This document shows positions 1-6,570 of a stretch of DNA of 64,000 nt, piece by piece. Position 1 is the first letter of the stretch. Each line of letters begins with the position of its first letter. The stretch is from positions 1 to 64,000 of the forward strand of contig JAFLCG010000003.1 of assembly GCA_017303635.1 (NCBI GenBank), in the 5' to 3' direction. Made by a program: the position numbers and the translations under genes. The notes beneath the pieces are model-generated. The model searched no databases, was not told the origin of the DNA, and worked only from the letters and a program-made list of their open reading frames with translations. Origin of the DNA: Anaerolineae bacterium. GTDB lineage: Bacteria > Chloroflexota > Anaerolineae > Aggregatilineales > Phototrophicaceae.

Positions 1-360
1 CGAGCGCATCACCATCGGTATTGGCCTGATCGGTATTGGCGACTGTCGGGCAGTTGTCCGTCAGATTATCAATGGTGTCGTTATCGGCATCACCATTGGG
101 GGTCGGGTCACAGAGATTGCCGAGCGCATCACCATCGGTATTGGCCTGATCGGTATTGGCGACTGTCGGGCAGTTGTCCGTCAGATTATCAATGGTGTCG
201 TTATCGGTATCGCCATTGGGGGTCGGGTCACAGAGATTGCCGAGCGCATCGCCATCGGTATTGGCCTGATCGGTGTTAGCAACACCCGGGCAGTTATCTG
301 CTAGGTTGTCAATCGTATCGTTATCGGTATCGCCATTGGGGGTCGGGTCACAAACATTGC
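1..360. repeat. 120-bp tandem direct repeats inside the TSP3 gene
   Basis: Positions 1-120 and 121-240 differ at only a couple of bases, and 241-360 is a more diverged copy. Each unit encodes 40 residues of the TSP3 array. Near-identity of adjacent units implies recent expansion by unequal crossing-over or slippage. The array continues past the window edge. Confidence 0.9.
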
Positions 361-1153
361 CCAGGCTGTCTCCATCCGTGTTGGCCTGGTCAATATTGGA
401 AACCAGTGGGCAATTGTCGATGTGTCCACTAATGGTATCGCCATCGACATCGTTGAGGCGATCCAGCGGAAAGGGGTCACAGACGTTGCCCATCGTATCG
501 CCATCGTCGTTGGCTTGGTCGGAGTTAGACCGCGAGGCGCAGTTATCGCAAACATTCCCGACCCGGTCACCGTCGCTATCGGCCTGGTCGGAATTGGCGG
601 TGTAATAGCAGTTATCGACCATGTTGTCGATGCCGTCGGAATCGAAATCTCCATACGGCGTCGGGTCACAGGCGTCTCCCAGACCGTCATTGTCATTATC
701 GACCTGTGCCGGGTTGAGGACGGTAGGGCAGTTATCCTGGCTATCCGGTATGCGGTCGTTATCCTGGTCGGGCGCACCAGCGGTATACTCAATGACGACG
801 TTGAAGTTGATCCGTCGTCCTTCGCCGCTGTTGTAATCAAATTGGAACTGACCATATTCGGTCGCCCTGAAGGTAGCAATTACATTGGGGCCACCACTTA
901 GGTTGTAATACCCTGTTCCGATCTCCACACCGGTCGGCGTATAAATCCGCATCCCGAAAAAGCCATCACTGGTCACAGTCACAGTGACATCAGTATTGGC
1001 TTCAATCAACGCCCGATAGGTACGGGAACCGTAGGCTCCCAGACTACCCGAGTCGGTGTAGGTAGCAGCGCGGACGGTACCGAGCGCGCCGACCAACACA
1101 CAAGCTGCGATCAGAATCTTGAGGAGTGTGCGGGGCAAGATGGATGGATACAT
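1..1153 (-). CDS. Secreted thrombospondin type-3 repeat protein, 3' end cut by window edge
   Basis: The frame is open from an ATG at 1153 to the left edge, giving 384 codons and no stop, so the C-terminus is missing. AAAGGG lies eight bases before the ATG. Residues 1-29 form a signal peptide ending in TVRA. Residues 30-130 look like a beta-rich domain of the kind found in pre-peptidase or adhesion modules. From about residue 130 onward there are repeated calcium-binding TSP3 units (DxDxDGxxDxxDNCP with paired Cys, then QANTDGDALGNLCDP). The last units repeat every 40 residues and are almost identical at DNA level. By family, such proteins are calcium-stabilised cell-surface or secreted stalks. 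The role here is unknown. The exported location is confident; a specific function is not. Confidence 0.85.
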   Translation of the reverse strand, partial: MYPSILPRTLLKILIAACVLVGALGTVRAATYTDSGSLGAYGSRTYRALIEANTDVTVTVTSDGFFGMRIYTPTGVEIGTGYYNLSGGPNVIATFRATEYGQFQFDYNSGEGRRINFNVVIEYTAGAPDQDNDRIPDSQDNCPTVLNPAQVDNDNDGLGDACDPTPYGDFDSDGIDNMVDNCYYTANSDQADSDGDRVGNVCDNCASRSNSDQANDDGDTMGNVCDPFPLDRLNDVDGDTISGHIDNCPLVSNIDQANTDGDSLGNVCDPTPNGDTDNDTIDNLADNCPGVANTDQANTDGDALGNLCDPTPNGDTDNDTIDNLTDNCPTVANTDQANTDGDALGNLCDPTPNGDADNDTIDNLTDNCPTVANTDQANTDGDAL

Positions 1154-1384
1154 CAGTGCGACCCTTTCAGTGATCTCGAGAATAAACGTTCCATCATTAC
1201 ATCATGAAAAGTTGATTATTTGCGTTATAGTTCTTAACTATGTATGAATTGTTTATGAAAGCATCGCGTGACGAATCCTGATTCTCATCATCCTATACAG
1301 GTCTTCCAAGCAGTCCACACAGGTTGTCAGGGGCCGTTATTGACTATAATCCTGCCATATCTCTCAAAAAGGTTGGATCACACC
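1154..1384. promoter_or_regulatory. Divergent intergenic region with a small inverted repeat
   Basis: This spacer separates the leftward TSP3 gene from the rightward M42 peptidase gene and must hold both promoters. It contains ATAGTTCTTAACTAT around 1227-1241, a six-base inverted repeat with a three-base centre, in an AT-rich stretch. I cannot assign -10 and -35 boxes with confidence. Confidence 0.4.
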
Positions 1385-2434
1385 ATGTCACTCGATTTTC
1401 TCAAGCGCTTGCTGAGCGCACCCGGCCCCTCCAGCAATGAAGTCCGCCCGGCACGCATCTGGCGCGAAGAAGCGGCGACCTTCGCCGATGAGGTTTACAC
1501 CGATATCCGCGGCAGCAGCACCGCCGTCCTGAAGGGTGGTGAACCCCGCTTGCTGCTCTCCGGCCACATTGATGAGATTGGCGTCATCATCACCTATATC
1601 GATGACGACGGCTTCCTCTATTTCGCCGGGGTCGGCGGCTGGGACCCACAGGTGTTCATCGGGCAGCGCATCCGCCTGCTAGGCCACAATGGCGATGTCA
1701 TCGGCGTGATCGGCAAGAAGGCCATCCATCTGATGAAACCGGAAGAACGGACGAAAGCCAGCACCATCGAGGATATGTGGATCGATATTGGCGTGAAGAA
1801 TCGCGCGGCAGCGTTGGAGCAGGTGCGGGTCGGCACCACCGGCGTCATTGATGCCGATCTACATGAGTTCCCGAATGGGCGCATCGTCTCGCGCAGTATT
1901 GATAATCGGATTGGAGCCTATACCGTGCTGGAGGCACTACGCCTGCTGGCCGCCGACCGCCCGGCGGCGACGGTCGCAGCCAGCGCCCCAGTGCAGGAAG
2001 AAATCAACCACGCCGGGGGCTATACGACCGCTTTCCAGTTCGCACCGCAGGCCGCCATCATCGTCGATGTGACCCATGCGACCGACTTCCCCAACAGCGA
2101 TAAGAAACTGCGCGGCGAAGCCAAACTCGGCGGTGGCCCCGCCCTGGCCCGGGGATCAGTCAATAGTCCAGTGGTGGTCGATATGCTGGTGGAGGCCGCC
2201 GCACGGGAGAAGATCCCCTACACGATGAAGGCCCACCCGGATCGCTCGGCGACGGATGCCGATGTGATGCACTACTCGCGGCTGGGGGTGGCCTGCGCGG
2301 TGGTGAGCATCCCCAACCGCTACATGCACTCGCCCAACGAGATGATCCAGATGGACGATGTGCAGCACGCCGCCCGTCTGATCGCCGCCTTTGCGCGGAT
2401 GGTAACGCCGGAGACCGACTTCATCCCGCGTTAG
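1385..2434 (+). CDS. M42 family metallo-aminopeptidase
   Basis: This is a 349-residue cytosolic peptidase of the M42 family (PepA/FrvX/tetrahedral aminopeptidase group), of normal family length. Expected co-catalytic metal ligands and base are visible: H61 in GHIDEIG, D173 in SIDNRIG, E205-E206 in PVQEEINHAGG, D228 in IIVDVTHATD and H315 in NRYMHSP. The family removes N-terminal residues from short peptides inside large self-compartmentalised shells. I chose the ATG at 1385 (MSLDFLKRLL), where family homology starts. An in-frame GTG at 1268 would add 39 unconvincing residues. Its stop codon overlaps, on the other strand, the stop of a nadE-tail relic, so the gene now ends exactly at a duplicated nadE end. 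Confidence 0.92.
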   Translation: MSLDFLKRLLSAPGPSSNEVRPARIWREEAATFADEVYTDIRGSSTAVLKGGEPRLLLSGHIDEIGVIITYIDDDGFLYFAGVGGWDPQVFIGQRIRLLGHNGDVIGVIGKKAIHLMKPEERTKASTIEDMWIDIGVKNRAAALEQVRVGTTGVIDADLHEFPNGRIVSRSIDNRIGAYTVLEALRLLAADRPAATVAASAPVQEEINHAGGYTTAFQFAPQAAIIVDVTHATDFPNSDKKLRGEAKLGGGPALARGSVNSPVVVDMLVEAAAREKIPYTMKAHPDRSATDADVMHYSRLGVACAVVSIPNRYMHSPNEMIQMDDVQHAARLIAAFARMVTPETDFIPR

Positions 2435-2511
2435 CGCCCCGTGAAATCCCGCAGGTACAGGAAATCATGCCCAATGGTGCGGCGGCTCAGCTTGCAGCTA
2501 TTGGGCATCGT
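2431..2511 (-). pseudogene. Relic copy A of the nadE 3' end
   Basis: On the minus strand this stretch encodes the last residues of NAD+ synthetase, from TMPNS through CKLSRR to RDFTGR and a TAA stop. The final 21 residues equal those of the intact nadE at 4105-4170. Seven codons differ, all synonymously. There is no start codon and no upstream nadE sequence. See copy B at 3594-3659. It is best read as a displaced end left by insertion at the nadE terminus. Confidence 0.85.
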
Positions 2512-2512
2512 G

Positions 2513-3061
2513 CTATAGAAGAGGCTCCACCCCAACCACTTTCATCGTTCTGGGTACGTAGTAAATGGTATAGCGCTCCCCAAAGGTGAACGCCTTGAAC
2601 GTACGGCGTGGGACCTGAAACCGAATGTCGTTACTCACTACCGCATATGTCCACCACCGTTGAGGCAACACAGCCTGGACAGGCCCATCCAGCCGCTTCA
2701 CCAAACCGGCGTTGATATCCGCCTTGACTTCATTTCGTTTCCGTACCGCTAGTACAGCCCCAATGATCGAGATCACTATGACGAGCAGGATGACGACCGC
2801 GTTGTCAAAGAAAGACTCTGAAACGCTCCCTCTGATGAGATAAAGTGTCATCGAGAGTACGCCGATCCCAGCAGTAACTATCTGCCATGTCTGGTTCTCA
2901 CGGTCAGTCTTCAGATGTCTAAGTTGGGTGGGTGAGAGCTTCCCCTCTGCGTTCAGGTCGAGGTCATCTTCCGTGATGCTCAGGGACATGATGAGCCGTT
3001 CAGTCTTTGAAAGCGGGGCATCCGCATCGATTTCATTTTGTATCACCTGACTTGCTCCCAT
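2513..3061 (-). CDS. Hypothetical two-span membrane protein
   Basis: This 182-residue protein is not recognised. The N-terminal 60 residues are acidic and polar. Two hydrophobic spans follow (WQIVTAGIGVLSMTLYLI and NAVVILLVIVISIIGAVLAV), separated by about ten residues. A basic C-terminal domain of about 80 residues contains RRTFKAFTFGERYTIYYVP, which suggests a cytosolic SH3-like or beta-barrel tail. Its start overlaps the end of the gene upstream (3043-3543) by 19 bases, so the two are probably translationally coupled. Base composition looks poorer in G+C than the neighbours. Both genes lie between two relic nadE tails, which points to acquisition as a unit. ATG at 3061 is used. An internal ATG (MSLSITEDD) is also possible. 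Confidence 0.7.
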   Translation of the reverse strand: MGASQVIQNEIDADAPLSKTERLIMSLSITEDDLDLNAEGKLSPTQLRHLKTDRENQTWQIVTAGIGVLSMTLYLIRGSVSESFFDNAVVILLVIVISIIGAVLAVRKRNEVKADINAGLVKRLDGPVQAVLPQRWWTYAVVSNDIRFQVPRRTFKAFTFGERYTIYYVPRTMKVVGVEPLL

Positions 3062-3543
3062 TGAATGGTTGCCCTATTCTTGTTTCGGGTTTCCGAGACG
3101 AGCTGTACTTTGTAGTATTGTCCGGTCGCCGTCTGCATAATCGCAATCTGAACAAAAGGTATGTCAGGGAACGTGTTGGAAAAATTTAACGATTGGACAG
3201 TGGACAAGTCCACCTGTTCAAAGCTGTCGTTGCTAAAAGCGATCTGTGTTTGATTTCCTGGGCTTATCCACAGGCTCGTATTGGGCGGCAATAGGTCATT
3301 ATTATCGAGAGACATGTCCCAGGTGTTTCCTGGACATCCCCCAACCGACAAATCGTAGGGGATAGTTGCACCGGTATCCAGGTCAAAACAATCTCGATAT
3401 TGAAGCGAGACCACATGACCTGTAGGCGTGCCTGTAACATACACCACCGTACTTGGGTTGCGTCCGATCTCAATGAAGATGTAGGTGCAGAATACAACCA
3501 GTATCGCGGTGGACAAGATGAGCCGAAGGGTTGCCCGTTCCAT
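3043..3543 (-). CDS. Hypothetical membrane-anchored extracytoplasmic protein
   Basis: This 166-residue protein has one N-terminal hydrophobic anchor (residues 6-27, LRLILSTAILVVFCTYIFIE) followed by a polar domain with two Cys in the first half (RDCFD and GGCPG) that could form a disulfide outside the membrane. The start is well supported: GGGAG lies eight bases before the ATG. It precedes and overlaps the two-span membrane protein gene, and the pair may form a membrane complex. No family was recognised. Composition is more AT-rich than the flanking housekeeping genes. The pair makes up the whole coding content of the 1.08-kb insert between nadE-tail copies A and B. Confidence 0.7.
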   Translation of the reverse strand: MERATLRLILSTAILVVFCTYIFIEIGRNPSTVVYVTGTPTGHVVSLQYRDCFDLDTGATIPYDLSVGGCPGNTWDMSLDNNDLLPPNTSLWISPGNQTQIAFSNDSFEQVDLSTVQSLNFSNTFPDIPFVQIAIMQTATGQYYKVQLVSETRNKNRATIQWEQVR

Positions 3544-3593
3544 AACTGTCTCCCTTCATCATGAACCTCTGCTGACCTCATCACGTTTCAGCA

Positions 3594-3659
3594 TCACCGC
3601 CCCGTGAAATCCCGCAGATACAGAAAGTCATGCCCGATGGTGCGGCGGCTGAGTTTACA
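3594..3659 (-). pseudogene. Relic copy B of the nadE 3' end
   Basis: Twenty-one codons plus TGA on the minus strand encode the same peptide (CKLSRR to RDFTGR) as the C-terminus of intact NadE. Seven synonymous and no amino-acid-changing differences separate it from the intact gene, and eight synonymous ones from copy A. The stop is TGA here and TAA in the other two. Homology ends abruptly at the Cys codon. Confidence 0.85.
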
Positions 3660-3669
3660 TAGGGAAACG

Positions 3670-3891
3670 TTATCGAGGTGAGTAATCCGCTAACGTCGCG
3701 TCGATTTCGGCCTGATCCAGCTTCATATCGTCAGGCAAGGCCTGGAACTTGTCACCAATGGTGCGTAGTTCCGCAAGGGTCAAAATCGGAACATATGTTC
3801 CGATTCCTTGCTCAAACTGTGCTAAACTATCCTTGTTTCCCCCCTGTCCGCCACCTACTGCCTTCGGCGTCGTTGGATAAATGCGGGCAGT
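3670..3891 (-). pseudogene. Start-less coding-like remnant, 73 codons
   Basis: The minus strand has an uninterrupted frame reading roughly TARIYPTTPKAVGG, then QGGNKDSLAQFEQGIGTYVP, then LTLAELRTIGDKFQALPDD to a TAA at 3672-3670. It has no ATG before the middle and is preceded in frame by TAG. The residue pattern (short amphipathic helices) looks protein-like rather than random. It lies within the 445-bp insert between nadE-tail copy B and intact nadE, and includes the 3784-3805 palindrome. It may be the C-terminal end of a lost gene. No family was recognised, and it may be non-coding. Confidence 0.3.
3784..3805. repeat. 22-bp perfect palindrome, core CGGAACATATGTTCCG
   Basis: The palindrome is perfect over 22 bases. 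The same core recurs at 21698-21729, and a degenerate copy lies at 59367-59394. In all three places CAAAA plus C or T precedes the core. The core contains GAAC-N4-GTTC, the shape of the Gram-positive LexA box, but no SOS gene is adjacent. Confidence 0.75.
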
Positions 3892-3967
3892 CTAATCTAT
3901 ACAATCTGTCCATAGTGCCCAATCTGCAAATCGGCTGTTAGCTCAAGTGGTCAGCCCTCTTGCCATT

Positions 3968-3995
3968 GACTATCAGCTATCGACTATCGACTGAA
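3968..3995. repeat. Tandem heptanucleotide repeat
   Basis: Four consecutive heptamers: GACTATC, AGCTATC, GACTATC, GACTGAA. The same period and similar words occur at 4946-4980, 6439-6459 and 19851-19884. Confidence 0.7.
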
Positions 3996-4104
3996 ATGGC
4001 GGCGTAGGCCCTCTGCCACAGCCGCCACAGCCGCCAATGGTGACAAACGCCCCCCGAAATCTGAATGCACCCATGAGCACCGAAGGCTGAGGTTCCGCTG
4101 TCTA

Positions 4105-4941
4105 TTACCGCCCCGTAAAATCGCGCAGGTAGAGGAAGTCATGCCCGATGGTGCGGCGGCTCAGTTTGCAGATGTTCGGCATGGTGCGCTTGAAGTGGTT
4201 GGCTTTGACGCGCTTCCACACCTTTTCGACAAAGGCGCGGTCGAAGCCCTCCTCGACCACCTCTTCCAGCGAGTAGCGTTCATCCACGATCAGGAACAGC
4301 ACCTGATCGACATCGTTGTAGGTGAAGCCCAGTTCGCCCTCGTCAGTCTGGCCCTCCCACAGATCCGCCGAGGGGGCTTTATCCAAAAGTGGCTGGGGAA
4401 TCTGCATCGCCTTCGCCAACTGTCGCACCTGCGCCTTGTACAGGTCGGCAATCGGCTGGATAGCGACGCCGCTGTCCCCGTAGATGGTCGAGTACCCCAG
4501 CAGGAATTCAGTCTTGTTGCTGGTGCCCATCACCAGTCCGCCCCAGGCCACCGATTGATCGTACAGCGTGACCATCCGCAGGCGGGCCATGATGTTGCCC
4601 TTACGCAGGTTGCTCATATCCGGGAAACGCTCGATCAGCGCATCGGCCATCGGCGTGATGGGCAGGTCGATGGTCGGCAGGCCCAGCGCATCAATCACGA
4701 GTTGGGCGTCATCCAGGCTGGCCTGGGCGGAAGACTTGTACGGCATCCGCACACACAGGACGTTTTCCGCACCCAAGGCGTCCGCCGAGAGATACGCCGA
4801 GAGCGCCGAGTCGATGCCGCCGGAAAGCCCCAGCACCGCCCGTTTCATCCCGGCCTTTTGCACCTGATCGCGGATGAAGCCGGTGATGATCTTACGGCCT
4901 ACGTCGGTGTTGATGTTCAAGCGGTGGAGCAGGTCAGGCAT
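4105..4941 (-). CDS. nadE: NAD+ synthetase, synthetase subunit
   Basis: This 278-residue cytosolic N-type ATP pyrophosphatase catalyses the last step of NAD synthesis: deamido-NAD, ATP and ammonia or glutamine-derived nitrogen give NAD. SGGIDS at residues 40-45 is the pyrophosphate-binding loop. GTSNKTEFLLGY, IADLYKAQVRQLA and KAPSADLWEGQTDE are the family substrate-binding segments. It lacks the fused glutaminase domain of long NadE proteins. A separate nitrilase-type gene upstream (5568-6425) probably supplies it. The start follows a heptanucleotide repeat with no strong ribosome site. Its last 21 codons exist in two further codon-diverged copies downstream, so the present 3' end may have been imported during insertion events. 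Confidence 0.95.
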   Translation of the reverse strand: MPDLLHRLNINTDVGRKIITGFIRDQVQKAGMKRAVLGLSGGIDSALSAYLSADALGAENVLCVRMPYKSSAQASLDDAQLVIDALGLPTIDLPITPMADALIERFPDMSNLRKGNIMARLRMVTLYDQSVAWGGLVMGTSNKTEFLLGYSTIYGDSGVAIQPIADLYKAQVRQLAKAMQIPQPLLDKAPSADLWEGQTDEGELGFTYNDVDQVLFLIVDERYSLEEVVEEGFDRAFVEKVWKRVKANHFKRTMPNICKLSRRTIGHDFLYLRDFTGR

Positions 4942-4945
4942 TGGG

Positions 4946-4980
4946 GATAGTCCATAGTCTATAGTTGATAGCTGATATAG
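4946..4980 (-). repeat. Five tandem heptanucleotides directly upstream of nadE
   Basis: Read on the minus strand: CTATATC, AGCTATC, AACTATA, GACTATG, GACTATC. The array ends four bases before the nadE start codon, so it occupies the ribosome-entry region. Confidence 0.75.
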
Positions 4981-5059
4981 GACTTACGCAAAAAGGGTTT
5001 TCCTGTAGGGGCGCACGGCTGTGCGCCCGCCCGATTTCTCCCTCAACTGCGTAAGTCCT
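4979..5059. repeat. MITE-like element with AGGACTTACGCA inverted ends
   Basis: The 81-bp element has perfect 12-bp terminal inverted repeats (AGGACTTACGCA and TGCGTAAGTCCT). Its centre is a hairpin, GGGCGCAC-GGCT-GTGCGCCC at 5009-5028. Related copies lie at 59231-59331 (degenerate ends), 46144-46197 (left end plus a different hairpin) and 59072-59112 (centre only). No transposase is present. The element interrupts the expected operon between the 126-residue gene and nadE. Confidence 0.8.
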
Positions 5060-5181
5060 GTAATAGTCAAATCAGTGACGAGAAACGGCTAGTCGCTACG
5101 TCCGTCAATCACACTAGTGTAGGAAAACAGCCTTATATGCATAACGCCGGGTCTTGCTGCTTGCCACCTGAAACCAGTAAC

Positions 5182-5562
5182 TTACTCTGCCGTCTCATGC
5201 GGGATAAGGGGTTGCAGCACATAGGCCAGGATCTTATGCGGATACGGTTCCGCCACAATCATCTGCATAGCATACATACCCCCGTGTTCCGCGCTGACCG
5301 CAATCAGCGCCCGATGTTTATCAATGCCGATCACCTGCTCGATTTTTAAGCGACCAGCCAGGCGGTAGGTCGCTTTCATTTCAGCCAGTCGCACACCCGC
5401 CCCGACCTCGGCCAGCATCTCTTCATCATAGTTTTGCTCGATGAACTGGCGCAAGCGGGCAAAATCCCCTTTGTTATAGAGGGTCGTCTGGGCGATGGCA
5501 CGCATCCCGGCGTTAGATGTGACCAATGGATTCTGCTGCGTTTGTGATGCGTTCTCACTCAT
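5182..5562 (-). CDS. Conserved hypothetical protein, possible NTF2/SnoaL-like fold
   Basis: The 126-residue soluble protein begins with a polar tail. A compact domain follows (TTLYNKGDFARLRQFIEQNY, then helices and strands to VLQPLIP). The pattern of an early helix with GDF, then a hydrophobic strand set, resembles the small NTF2-like domains often found alone or before beta-lactamase-like domains. That assignment is tentative. GGTGAG lies eight bases before the ATG, and the start is only five bases after the stop of the glutaminase gene, so the two are co-transcribed. The MITE-like element separates it from nadE. A link to NAD metabolism is positional only. Confidence 0.7.
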   Translation of the reverse strand: MSENASQTQQNPLVTSNAGMRAIAQTTLYNKGDFARLRQFIEQNYDEEMLAEVGAGVRLAEMKATYRLAGRLKIEQVIGIDKHRALIAVSAEHGGMYAMQMIVAEPYPHKILAYVLQPLIPHETAE

Positions 5563-5567
5563 TGGGC

Positions 5568-6425
5568 TTACTCACCATTCCGGTGCAGGATGCGGCCAAG
5601 TTCGCGGTGCACCAGTTCCGGGCGTTCATCGCGCAGCAGCGGCAGCCGGGCGCGGGTCCGGCGAATATCGTTCAGGTCAATCTGCTGGATGATGAGGTTT
5701 TCATCGAAGTAATGCCCGCGTGTGACGAATTCCCCGTTGGGATCGACAATTGAGGAACCGCCCCAGAAGTTTTTGCCGTCTTCGTAGCCAACGCGGTTGC
5801 AGTGGATGACGTAGTTGGTGAACATGCTGCCATACGCCTGGTTCACCAGTTCGACCCAACGCAGGTCAGCCAGACGCTCATCCCCGTCCAGGCCGCGACC
5901 GGGGCTGGCACTCTGGAACAGCAGAACATCGGCACCATCCTGCCAGAGCAGGTAGGCCGGAGACATATGCCAGAAATCCTCGCAGATCAGCATCCCAAAG
6001 CGACCAAAGCGGGTATCGAAGGCGCGGGCCTGTTCGCCCTGGTCGAAGTAACGACCTTCATCAAACATGCCGTAGGTCGGCAGGTAAAGCTTATGGTGAA
6101 CGTGCAGGCATTCCCCGCGGGAAAGATAGGCCGCTGCTGTATAGAAGCGCTGCCGCCGATCTTCATGGACAAAACCGACCATCATATCAATCTGGCGGCT
6201 GGCATCCAGCAGCGCATGAAAGGTGGGATTGTCCCCGGTCGCTTTAATAGCCAGTTCCGGCACCAGATCTTGTACCTGGTAGCCAGTCAATGAAAGTTCC
6301 GGGAATACCAGCAGATCTGCGCCTTGCGCGACGGCCTCGGCAGCCAGCGTCAAATGCCGGTTGAGATTGTGGGCGATATCGCCCAGTTTGGGGTACATCT
6401 GCGCCAGGGCGACAGTCAGGCGCAT
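5568..6425 (-). CDS. Nitrilase-superfamily amidase, probable NAD+ synthetase glutaminase
   Basis: The 285-residue carbon-nitrogen hydrolase has the Glu-Lys-Cys triad visible: E43 in VFPELSLTG, K112 in HHKLYLPTYG and C148 in LICEDFWH. MRLTVALAQMYPKLGDIAHN matches the N-terminus of glutaminase domains of glutamine-dependent NAD+ synthetases. The LPTYGMFDEGRYF segment is also typical of them. With a stand-alone nadE downstream, I infer it releases ammonia from glutamine for NadE. The ATG at 6425 has GGAGG six bases upstream. A longer frame from 6668 runs into antisense of rny and is rejected. Other nitrilase substrates remain possible. Confidence 0.85.
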   Translation of the reverse strand: MRLTVALAQMYPKLGDIAHNLNRHLTLAAEAVAQGADLLVFPELSLTGYQVQDLVPELAIKATGDNPTFHALLDASRQIDMMVGFVHEDRRQRFYTAAAYLSRGECLHVHHKLYLPTYGMFDEGRYFDQGEQARAFDTRFGRFGMLICEDFWHMSPAYLLWQDGADVLLFQSASPGRGLDGDERLADLRWVELVNQAYGSMFTNYVIHCNRVGYEDGKNFWGGSSIVDPNGEFVTRGHYFDENLIIQQIDLNDIRRTRARLPLLRDERPELVHRELGRILHRNGE

Positions 6426-6438
6426 AGGGGGCCTCCAA

Positions 6439-6459
6439 AATAGTGAACAGTGAAAGTCA
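6439..6459. repeat. Heptanucleotide repeat, three units
   Basis: AATAGTG, AACAGTG, AAAGTCA lie in the leader of the glutaminase gene. They have the same period as the other three heptamer sites but a diverged word. Confidence 0.45.
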
Positions 6460-6522
6460 TTATTGCCTGGAAACGTATCCGGAATGATACCACCAATTAT
6501 TGCAGACACATCACTGTTGGAG

Positions 6523-6554
6523 ACTACAGGAACAACGTGTGTTGTTCCTGTAGT
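6523..6554. terminator. Strong hairpin after rny
   Basis: ACTACAGGAACAAC and GTTGTTCCTGTAGT form a perfect 14-bp stem around a GTGT loop, 17 bases after the rny stop. No T-run follows on the minus strand, so it may act as a processing or 3'-stabilising hairpin rather than a classical intrinsic terminator. Confidence 0.65.
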
Positions 6555-6570
6555 GGGTTGGGGAGTGTAC

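Larger units (their letters stand above)
3660..4104. other. 445-bp insert between nadE tail copy B and intact nadE
   Basis: No intact gene is supported here. The stretch holds the start-less remnant at 3670-3891, a 22-bp perfect palindrome, a heptanucleotide repeat at 3968-3995 and a GCCGCCACA direct repeat near 4020. A plus-strand frame at 3678-3941 has no ribosome site or plausible composition. Confidence 0.6.

Noticed and set aside
1-360. Possible CRISPR array
   Set aside because: The 120-bp units are contiguous with no spacers and code for protein repeats.
273-901. Open frames on both strands within the TSP3 gene region
   Set aside because: The true frame runs leftward from 1153 with signal peptide and TSP3 motifs. 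The others are shadows created by the repeat's low complexity.
3678-3941. 87-codon plus-strand frame
   Set aside because: No ribosome site, composition unlike protein. The minus-strand remnant and palindrome explain the region better.
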